From: Ruegeria sp. THAF57
GTDB taxonomy: Bacteria; Pseudomonadota; Alphaproteobacteria; Rhodobacterales; Rhodobacteraceae
Reading direction: 5' to 3'
Length of the DNA stretch: 64,000 nt
NCBI RefSeq assembly: GCF_903914075.1
Contig: NZ_CAIWNQ010000011.1
Coordinates: forward strand, 55,873 to 119,872
The position numbers and the translations under genes are program-made. Positions 57,853 to 64,000 of the stretch are shown here, in pieces. A model generated the notes under the pieces. The model did no database searches. It saw only the letters and a program-made list of their open reading frames with translations, and was not told the origin of the DNA. Each line of letters begins with the position of its first letter. Position 1 is the first letter of the stretch.

Positions 57853-58518
57853 ATGAAACGATCAGAAATCAACGCAATCAAAACCGAAGCCGAGGCGTTT
57901 ATTAGGTCGTTCGGAACGGTTTTGCCCCCTTTTGCCAACTGGTCGATTGACCAGATGAGAAGCGATCAGGCTGCGGTTATTCGCGAACGTGGATTGGGGT
58001 GGGATATCACCGACTACGGACAGGGACGGTTCGATGAACTGGGGCTGTTCCTGTTCACGTTACGCAATGGCGATGTCGCCGATCTGAACCAAGGACGCGG
58101 CATGCTGTACGCAGAGAAACTGCTTGTCTCACGGGACAAACAGCTTTCGCCGATGCATCGTCATATCATAAAGGCCGAAGACATTATAAATCGCGGCGGC
58201 GGCGATCTGGTGATGGAGATCTACGCTTCGGATCCCGTGGGCGGGATCGACCGGGAAAACGCTGTGATAGTGCCCAGCGACGGGTGCCCGGTGTCGATCC
58301 AACCCGGCGAGCTCTTGCGGCTTCGACCGGGACAAAGCGTAACGCTAATGCCGGGAATCTGGCACGCTTTCTGGGCCGAAATGGGCGATTGCCTGATTGG
58401 TGAAGTGTCAACTGTAAACGATGATCGAACCGACAACGTATTCGAGGACCCAATTCCGCGTTTCGCCACAATCGAAGAAGACGCGGCACAGGAATTCCTT
58501 TTGGTTGCGGATTATTGA
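57853..58518 (+). CDS. D-lyxose/D-mannose isomerase-like protein
   Basis: 221 residues from the ATG at 57853, five bases after AAGGGA; the frame is open to a TTG at 57832. Cupin-type sugar isomerase features: metal-ligand histidines in LSPMHRHIIKAEDIINRGGG (near 99-118) and a final His in GIWHAFWAE. The sequence belongs to the D-lyxose ketol-isomerase family (DUF1498), whose members also interconvert D-mannose and D-fructose. With a fructokinase upstream, mannose to fructose conversion is the more useful role (inference). A strong stem-loop covers its stop codon. Confidence 0.82.
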   Translation: MKRSEINAIKTEAEAFIRSFGTVLPPFANWSIDQMRSDQAAVIRERGLGWDITDYGQGRFDELGLFLFTLRNGDVADLNQGRGMLYAEKLLVSRDKQLSPMHRHIIKAEDIINRGGGDLVMEIYASDPVGGIDRENAVIVPSDGCPVSIQPGELLRLRPGQSVTLMPGIWHAFWAEMGDCLIGEVSTVNDDRTDNVFEDPIPRFATIEEDAAQEFLLVADY

Positions 58519-58531
58519 ACCAATAATCCGC
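58507..58531 (+). terminator. Stem-loop at end of aglR-linked operon
   Basis: A perfect 11-bp stem GCGGATTATTG/CAATAATCCGC with a three-base loop. It overlaps the stop codon of the isomerase gene and has no U-tract, so it is probably a 3'-end stabiliser or a weak terminator. Confidence 0.55.
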
Positions 58532-58924
58532 TCGCAATCTGGACGCATCAAGCAAATGAAATAGGGCCGTGCGTTCCCAACGATCTGCTGAATTGCCATG
58601 CAGACAAGTCGCGTTCGCATGTTGATTGGCGCCGACGTCCCAACCTTCTTAGAAACAACGGCTAAGCGTTGGTTTTCGGTCGCGGTGCGTGTGCGACTGA
58701 CACTTTGAAGTCGGCATTCCCTTTGGGAAAATATGTCAAAATTGCTTTAAAAAACATTCACCTGACTGTCACACGATCCACGTACCTGACGCTGAGTACG
58801 CATACCGTGTACAGCGTTCGGGGCCTTCCCTGATAGCGCTGCCATTCTTTTACCCCAAGGGGCAAATGCCCCTTAATTTGGTGAGCCTTTTTTTGAAAGG
58901 CCGCTGCTGAACCGGAGTTAATAC
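58519..58924. other. Intergenic region upstream of ugpB
   Basis: 406 bases without a supported gene. The left part has the stem-loop at 58507. The part near 58700-58790 carries scattered half-sites resembling a Pho box (CTGTCAC at 58766-58772; TGACA at about 58697), but no convincing tandem. A stem-loop at 58857-58874 lies in the leader. Confidence 0.4.
58857..58874 (+). promoter_or_regulatory. Leader stem-loop before ugpB
   Basis: A seven-bp stem AAGGGGC/GCCCCTT with a four-base AAAT loop. About 13 bases later there is a run of seven T, and the ugpB ATG is 51 bases downstream. It could attenuate ugpB or stabilise its 5' end. Confidence 0.35.
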
Positions 58925-60229
58925 ATGACCAATCTGAAGCTCTGCGCAACCGCTGCTGCCATAGCCTTTAGCGCGACTGCAGCTTTTGCAGAAACCGAGA
59001 TCACCTGGTGGCACGCCATGGGTGGTCAGCTTGGTGAAGCAGTCAACAAGATCGCCGAAGATTTCAATGCCTCGCAAAACGACTACAAGATCACTCCGGT
59101 CTATAAAGGCAGCTATGAGGAAACGCTGACCGCAGGCATCGCCGCCTTCCGCGCGGGCGAACAGCCCAACGTCATGCAGGTGTTCGACGCCGGTGCGGCC
59201 ACCGTGATCGGAGCCAAGGGCGCGACCATTCCTGTGCAAGATCTGCTGGCCGACAATGGCGTGGACTTCGACATAAACGATTACATTGCCGGTGTGCGGT
59301 ACTTCTATGCCGACAGCGACGACAAGATGATCGGGATGCCCTTCAACTCGTCCACGCCGATCCTGTATTACAACATGGACGCGCTGGAGGCAGCAGGCGT
59401 CACCCCGCCGAAAACCTGGGAAGAGTTCCAGTCGACCACCGCGCCGGCGCTGAAGGACGCAGGCTACATCGCCCTCAGCCAATCGCACCTGCCGTGGATC
59501 TTCACCGAAAATTTCATGTCGCGACACAACCTGCCGTTTGCCACCAACAACAATGGCTATGACAGCACCGACACGCAGATTCTGGTGAACAACGACGCGA
59601 TCAAAGCGCATTTCACCGCCGTAACCGAGTGGAAAGACAACGGACTGTTCGAATGGTACGGTACCGGCTGGGGCGACAATGCAAAACCGTTCGAAGAAGG
59701 CAAAGTGGCTATGTGGCTAGGTTCGTCCGGCTCATTCGGCGGCCTGCTGCAAAAAGACCTGCCGTTTGAATTCAGCGCGACCGAACTGCCCTATTGGGAA
59801 GCCGTCACCACTGAGCCCACCCAAACTTTCATCGGTGGTGCCGCCCTGTTCGCCATGTCGGGCAAGTCGGACGCGGAAAACAAGGCCACGGCTGAATTCT
59901 TCCGCTTTCTGACCGCGCCCGAGACCCAGTATTTCTGGCATCAGGAAACCGGCTATGTGCCAATCACCGAGGCCGCTTATGACGCCGCCAAGGCGGACGG
60001 CCACTATGATCGCTTCCCGGCTGCCGAAGTTGGCGTGAACCAGTTGAAGGCCAAAGCGGGCGACAACACCAAAGGCTACCGCATGGGCTTTTACGTGCAG
60101 ATCCGCGACATCATGAACCGCGAGTATGGCCGTATTCTGACCGGTGAAACCGACGTCGAAACCGCGTTCAAGACTATCGAAGCCGAAGCCAACGCACTAC
60201 TGGCCCGCTTCGCCAAGACCCAAGGTTAA
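58925..60229 (+). CDS. ugpB: Glycerol-3-phosphate ABC transporter substrate-binding protein
   Basis: A 434-residue protein with a signal peptide (about 1-22, cleavage after AFA). The mature start ETEITWWHAMGGQLGEAVNKIAEDFN and the segment QPNVMQVFDAGAATVIGAKG are distinctive of UgpB. It binds sn-glycerol-3-phosphate or glycerophosphodiesters in the periplasm. A 73-base gap with a strong stem-loop separates it from ugpA. The order ugpB-A-E-C is the usual one. Confidence 0.93.
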   Translation: MTNLKLCATAAAIAFSATAAFAETEITWWHAMGGQLGEAVNKIAEDFNASQNDYKITPVYKGSYEETLTAGIAAFRAGEQPNVMQVFDAGAATVIGAKGATIPVQDLLADNGVDFDINDYIAGVRYFYADSDDKMIGMPFNSSTPILYYNMDALEAAGVTPPKTWEEFQSTTAPALKDAGYIALSQSHLPWIFTENFMSRHNLPFATNNNGYDSTDTQILVNNDAIKAHFTAVTEWKDNGLFEWYGTGWGDNAKPFEEGKVAMWLGSSGSFGGLLQKDLPFEFSATELPYWEAVTTEPTQTFIGGAALFAMSGKSDAENKATAEFFRFLTAPETQYFWHQETGYVPITEAAYDAAKADGHYDRFPAAEVGVNQLKAKAGDNTKGYRMGFYVQIRDIMNREYGRILTGETDVETAFKTIEAEANALLARFAKTQG

Positions 60230-60248
60230 CGCCCTGGATCACTCCCAA

Positions 60249-60279
60249 GGATGGTCGCGCTGTCATGGCGCGGCCATCC
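60249..60279 (+). promoter_or_regulatory. Intercistronic stem-loop after ugpB
   Basis: A 12-bp stem GGATGGTCGCGC/GCGCGGCCATCC (one G-U pair) with a seven-base loop between ugpB and ugpA and no U-tract. It is the fourth binding-protein gene in this window with a loop in this position. Confidence 0.6.
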
Positions 60280-60302
60280 CCTGTTCAAGACGGAATCTTC
60301 CT

Positions 60303-61184
60303 ATGAAACGCGCGGGCTTTGACACGATCTGGCTTCCTATGGCGCTGCTGATACCGCAGTTGATGATCATCGCCATCTTTTTCTACTGGCCTGCGGGCTG
60401 GGCGCTGCAGTCCTCATTCTTTTTGCAAGACCCGTTTGGGTTCGGTTCAACCTTCGTGGGGGCTGAGAACTATACGTCGCTGCTGGGCAATGATCAGTAC
60501 AAACGCGTTGCCGGGTTCACGATCCTTTACTCGGTGCTGGTGACTTTTTTCTCGCTGGCTATCGCGCTGCTGCTGGCGGTCAAGGCCGACAAGGTGATTA
60601 AGGGGGCCAAGACCTATCGCACGCTGTTGATGTGGGTCTATGCCATCGCGCCGCCGGTGGCCGGGTTTCTGGGCATTCTGTTCTTTGACCAAAGCACCGG
60701 GCCGCTGACCAAATTCTTTCAGATGTTCGGCTGGGATTTCAAACTAGGCGTGGATTACAACGCCACCGCTACAGCCATGGTCATCGTGGCCGTGTGGAAG
60801 CAGATCCCCGTCAATTTCATCTTCTTCCTCTCGGGGCTGCAATCCATCCCAAGATCAGTGCGCGAGGCCGCGATGATCGACAACCGATCCGCCACTGGGC
60901 GATTCTGGCAGGTCACCTTCCCGCTGCTGGCCCCAACCGCGTTTTTCCTGCTGATCATCAACATCACCTACGCGCTGTTCGACACGTTCGGCATCATCGA
61001 CGCACTGATGAAGGGCGAGCCGGGCAACAACCCGATGACGTTGGTCTACAAGGTCTACCTGGACGGCTTCCGAGGCAATGACCTAGGCGGATCATCGGCG
61101 CAATCAGTGGTGCTGATGGCATTGGTCCTGCTGCTGACCGTGTTTCAGTTCCGGCTGGTGGAACGACGGATTCACTATACCTGA
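60303..61184 (+). CDS. ugpA: Glycerol-3-phosphate ABC transporter permease
   Basis: 293 residues from the ATG at 60303. The frame is open upstream into the end of ugpB, but that extension is a shadow with unrelated composition. It has six predicted membrane segments beginning WLPMALLIPQLMIIAIFFYWPAG, and an EAA-like loop near 190-210 (REAAMIDNRSATGRFWQVTFPLL). It pairs with UgpE. Confidence 0.93.
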   Translation: MKRAGFDTIWLPMALLIPQLMIIAIFFYWPAGWALQSSFFLQDPFGFGSTFVGAENYTSLLGNDQYKRVAGFTILYSVLVTFFSLAIALLLAVKADKVIKGAKTYRTLLMWVYAIAPPVAGFLGILFFDQSTGPLTKFFQMFGWDFKLGVDYNATATAMVIVAVWKQIPVNFIFFLSGLQSIPRSVREAAMIDNRSATGRFWQVTFPLLAPTAFFLLIINITYALFDTFGIIDALMKGEPGNNPMTLVYKVYLDGFRGNDLGGSSAQSVVLMALVLLLTVFQFRLVERRIHYT

Positions 61185-61195
61185 GGGCATTGAAC

Positions 61196-62089
61196 ATGGT
61201 TGAGACAACACTGGTTACCCCCGCTGAGACCCATCGCCCTAATCGCATCAAATGGGGCGCGATCGGCGATCATACCATTCTGATCCTGGGTGCATTGCTG
61301 ATGATGCTGCCGCCCCTGCTGGCGCTGACCACGGCCAGCCACGACGCGGTGACGATCCACCGCGAAGGGCTGCAACTGACGCTGGGCGACGATCTGGGCA
61401 AGAACTTTCGCACCGCCATGTTCGACAAAGGCGGCTTTACCCAAACGGTCGATGGGATGCTGATGCTGATGAACTCGTTCATCCTCGGCATCGGCTTTGC
61501 CGTAGGTAAGATCGTGATTTCGATGATGGCGGCCTATGCCATCGTCTATTTCCGCCTGCGCTTTGCCACACTGGCCTTTTGGGTGATCTTCACCACCCTG
61601 CTGCTGCCGCTTGAGGTGCGCATCCTGCCGTCATACGAGGCGATCCAGAAACTGGGCCTGACCAACACCTATACCGGTCTGATCGTGCCGCTGATCGCCT
61701 CGGCCACGGGCACGTTCTTTTTCCGGCAATTCTTCATGTCCGTCCCCGAGGAGCTGGCCGAGGCCGCCCGGATCGACGGTGCGGGGCCGTGGACGTTCTT
61801 TGTCGATATCCTCATCCCGCTCAGCAAAACGATGATCGCGGCGATCTTCATCATCATGTTTGTCTTCGGCTGGAACCAGTACCTGTGGCCCACGCTGATC
61901 ACCACGGACGAAGGCTTTTTCACGCTGGTCCGGGGCATCAAGCAGATCGTGTTGTCGTATACCGACAGTCAAATCCCCGAACACGGGCAGGCATTGGCGC
62001 TGGCCATCGTGGCGATGATCCCTCCGGTGTTGGTGGTGGTCTTTTTCCAGAACTGGTTCGTCAAGGGCCTTACAGAATCCGACAAATAA
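61196..62089 (+). CDS. ugpE: Glycerol-3-phosphate ABC transporter permease
   Basis: 297 residues from the ATG at 61196, eight bases after GAGGG; the frame opens at a TTG at 61190. It has MalG-type topology with an EAA-like loop near 190-210 ([24 protein letters not shown]) and the segment [18 protein letters not shown]. The C-terminus is KGLTESDK. The next gene, ugpC, begins 11 bases later. Confidence 0.93.
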   Translation: MVETTLVTPAETHRPNRIKWGAIGDHTILILGALLMMLPPLLALTTASHDAVTIHREGLQLTLGDDLGKNFRTAMFDKGGFTQTVDGMLMLMNSFILGIGFAVGKIVISMMAAYAIVYFRLRFATLAFWVIFTTLLLPLEVRILPSYEAIQKLGLTNTYTGLIVPLIASATGTFFFRQFFMSVPEELAEAARIDGAGPWTFFVDILIPLSKTMIAAIFIIMFVFGWNQYLWPTLITTDEGFFTLVRGIKQIVLSYTDSQIPEHGQALALAIVAMIPPVLVVVFFQNWFVKGLTESDK

Positions 62090-62100
62090 GGAATACGCGC

Positions 62101-63147
62101 ATGGCTCAGGTATCATTAGAGGGCATCCGCAAGGTCTATCCCAATGGCTTTCGGGCGGTTCAGACCACCAGCTTTACCATTCAGGACGGCGAGTTTGTCG
62201 TGCTGGTCGGCCCCTCGGGTTGTGGCAAATCCACGTTGCTGCGCATGATCGCAGGATTGGAGGAGATCACCGAAGGGGTGCTGAAAATCGGCGACCGCGT
62301 CGTCAATGACGTGGACCCGGCGGATCGCGACATCGCAATGGTGTTCCAGAACTATGCTTTGTACCCGCATATGACGGTGCGCAAGAATATTGGCTATGGC
62401 CTCAAGAACCGCGGCACCCCGGCGGCCGCAATCGACGCCAAGGTGCAGGATGCGGCCAGAATGCTGAACCTGACCGAATATCTGGACCGCAAGCCAGCGC
62501 AGCTTTCGGGTGGTCAGCGCCAGCGCGTTGCCATGGGCCGCGCTGTGGTGCGCGATCCGGCGCTGTTTCTGTTTGATGAACCCCTTTCAAACCTCGACGC
62601 CAAACTGCGCAACCAGATGCGGATCGAAATCAAGGCTTTGCAACGCCGCCTTGGAACCACTGCCGTCTACGTGACTCATGATCAGGTCGAGGCGATGACC
62701 ATGGCCGATCGTATCATCGTCCTGAACGAAGGTCGGATCGAGCAGATTGGCACCCCGTCCGAAATTTATCACAACCCGGCCTCGACCTTTGTAGCCTCGT
62801 TCATGGGGGCACCGCCAATGAACCTGATCAAAGCTGAACTTGACCAGCAAAGTGTCCGGATCAATGGCTGTCGAGACCTGATACATGCACCGCAGTCCTT
62901 TGACGGGCCAGTGACACTGGGCATTCGCCCTGAGGACGTCGAAGTGGACGAACAGGGACTGGTCTCATTCCATGTCGATATCCTTGAAGAACTGGGCGCG
63001 CATCGTCTGCTGCATGGGCGGATCGCCAATCAGCCCTTTTCAGTCATGCTTGGTAAGGATGACGCGGCGCAGGTTGGTGAAACCAAGATCAACCTAAAGC
63101 CCGAGGCCCTGCGCCTGTTCGATAGGGAAACGGGGCTGAGGCTGTGA
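62101..63147 (+). CDS. ugpC: Glycerol-3-phosphate ABC transporter ATP-binding protein
   Basis: 348 residues from the ATG at 62101; the longer open frame back to 61789 lies over ugpE and is not coding. Walker [10 protein letters not shown] (37-45), Q-loop [11 protein letters not shown], signature LSGGQRQR (135-142), Walker [12 protein letters not shown] and a TOBE-like C-terminus ([12 protein letters not shown]) are present. Its stop overlaps the GTG of the next gene. Confidence 0.93.
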   Translation: MAQVSLEGIRKVYPNGFRAVQTTSFTIQDGEFVVLVGPSGCGKSTLLRMIAGLEEITEGVLKIGDRVVNDVDPADRDIAMVFQNYALYPHMTVRKNIGYGLKNRGTPAAAIDAKVQDAARMLNLTEYLDRKPAQLSGGQRQRVAMGRAVVRDPALFLFDEPLSNLDAKLRNQMRIEIKALQRRLGTTAVYVTHDQVEAMTMADRIIVLNEGRIEQIGTPSEIYHNPASTFVASFMGAPPMNLIKAELDQQSVRINGCRDLIHAPQSFDGPVTLGIRPEDVEVDEQGLVSFHVDILEELGAHRLLHGRIANQPFSVMLGKDDAAQVGETKINLKPEALRLFDRETGLRL

Positions 63148-64000
63148 TCACACAAACATTAGCGACCCTTCCGGCTGTATCCAAAAACCAGCGGAGCGCA
63201 ATCCTGTCGGCCCCACGCACCGCCGACGCGCATCGCAGGATTTTGGCCAATATAGAAGCGATGAATGCCGTTCAGGTCGCTGGCAAAGCGCAATCCGCAC
63301 ACCTCCCCAGTGAATTCACCGTGGCCGCCTGGAATGTAGAACGGTGCCTTTTCCCTAAAGAGACGGCTGCGCATCTCGGGAAAGTCGCCCCAAATATCGT
63401 TCTGCTGTCCGAAGTTGATCACGGAATGGCCCGAACTGCACAGCGACACACAACCGAAGCTATGGCCGATGCCCTTGGAATGGCTTACGCCTTTGGCGTC
63501 GAATTTCACGAGCTTGACTTGGGTGGGCCGACCGAGCGCAGTTTCTGTACGGATGACTTCAACGCACTGGGCTGGCACGGAAATGCAATCCTGTCGTCGG
63601 TTCCGTTTGAACGCACCGCCCTGATCCGGCTGGACGATCACGGCCATTGGTTTGCGGCAGAAACCGGGGCGAGCGATCCTGATCAGCCACGCGTCGGGGG
63701 CCGCAATGCCATCGCCGCCATTGTGCCGGGGGTCAACGGTCCGGTCTGCGTCGTCTCCACTCATCTGGAAAGCAACGCAAACGCCGTTCACCGACATCAA
63801 CAATTCGAACGACTGCTGCAGGCGATTGACGATTTCGCGCCGAGCTTACCCATCTTGATTGGCGGGGACCTGAATACCGGCAATCACCTGCCCCCAGACT
63901 TTGACTGGCGGCGAGAAACCTTGTTTGGACTGGCCGAGGCCCACGGTTATTCCTGGTCTTTCACGGCTCAAGGCAATACCACCCGCCCCAGCCTGATTAC
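63144..64000 (+). CDS. Endonuclease/exonuclease/phosphatase-family protein (cut by right edge)
   Basis: Open from a GTG at 63144, which overlaps the ugpC stop, to the window end (285 codons seen). It contains the order of motifs of the EEP superfamily: AAWNVERC (metal site Asn/Glu), [36 protein letters not shown] and [11 protein letters not shown]. The Asn of WNVE, the Glu of LSEVD and the Asp/Asn of GGDLNT are the catalytic metal ligands. Given the position after ugpBAEC, it may be a phosphodiesterase that acts on glycerophosphodiesters rather than a nuclease (inference). No signal peptide is apparent at the GTG; an internal ATG near 63261 is an alternative start. Confidence 0.85.
   Translation, partial: MITQTLATLPAVSKNQRSAILSAPRTADAHRRILANIEAMNAVQVAGKAQSAHLPSEFTVAAWNVERCLFPKETAAHLGKVAPNIVLLSEVDHGMARTAQRHTTEAMADALGMAYAFGVEFHELDLGGPTERSFCTDDFNALGWHGNAILSSVPFERTALIRLDDHGHWFAAETGASDPDQPRVGGRNAIAAIVPGVNGPVCVVSTHLESNANAVHRHQQFERLLQAIDDFAPSLPILIGGDLNTGNHLPPDFDWRRETLFGLAEAHGYSWSFTAQGNTTRPSLI

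Noticed and set aside
61789..62100. Longer N-terminus for UgpC
   Set aside because: The extension lies over ugpE in another frame; ATG 62101 begins the normal UgpC N-terminus.

Overview
The window looks like a chromosome segment of a Roseobacter-group alphaproteobacterium (Rhodobacterales). The basis is moderately high GC, a monomeric NADP-isocitrate dehydrogenase, an aglEFGAK-type alpha-glucoside operon, a ugpBAEC set, hydroxyproline catabolism genes and many ABC importers. The genus is not determinable by eye. Phage, IS and CRISPR elements are absent as far as I can see. The one RNA gene is tRNA-Leu(UAG).

Layout. 1-1905 (-): start of a large Gly-rich repeat exported protein that runs off the left edge. 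2311-3129 (-): DUF2189-type membrane protein. 3303-5716 (+): polar amino-acid ABC importer. 5807-5891 (-): tRNA-Leu. 6259-21989 (+): an unusual locus of about 16 kb with two tandem pairs of dynamin-like GTPases, a Roadblock/LC7-like protein, two unknown small proteins, a membrane Ser/Thr kinase with a PDZ-like tail, an FHA protein, a PP2C phosphatase, and two exported LysM proteins fused to solute-binding domains. It ends in a bidirectional terminator shared with icd. 22153-24366 (-): isocitrate dehydrogenase. 24574-28726 (-): hydroxyproline catabolic operon.

From about 29 kb onward the window is a carbohydrate uptake and catabolism region. 28889-30771 (-) and 30890-42143 (+) form a divergent IclR-controlled galactoside regulon: ABC importer, GH4 and GH42 glycosidases, and a non-phosphorylating-then-phosphorylating (DeLey-Doudoroff-like) route from galactose to pyruvate and glyceraldehyde-3-phosphate. 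42182-46726 (-) is a PotABCD-like polyamine importer. 47043-53292 (-) is aglEFGAK, divergent from a LacI regulator and from a + strand set (GH1-glucokinase fusion, PfkB sugar kinase, D-lyxose isomerase-like protein) at 53512-58518. 58925-64000 (+) is ugpBAEC followed by an endonuclease/exonuclease/phosphatase-family enzyme cut by the right edge.

The best candidate for an undescribed system is 6259-21989. Paired GTPases with a Roadblock-type partner are followed by a kinase/phosphatase/FHA phospho-signalling triad and by periplasmic cell-wall-binding sensors. This is consistent with an envelope-linked, phosphorylation-controlled membrane-remodelling apparatus. The gene content is read from sequence; the function is inference.
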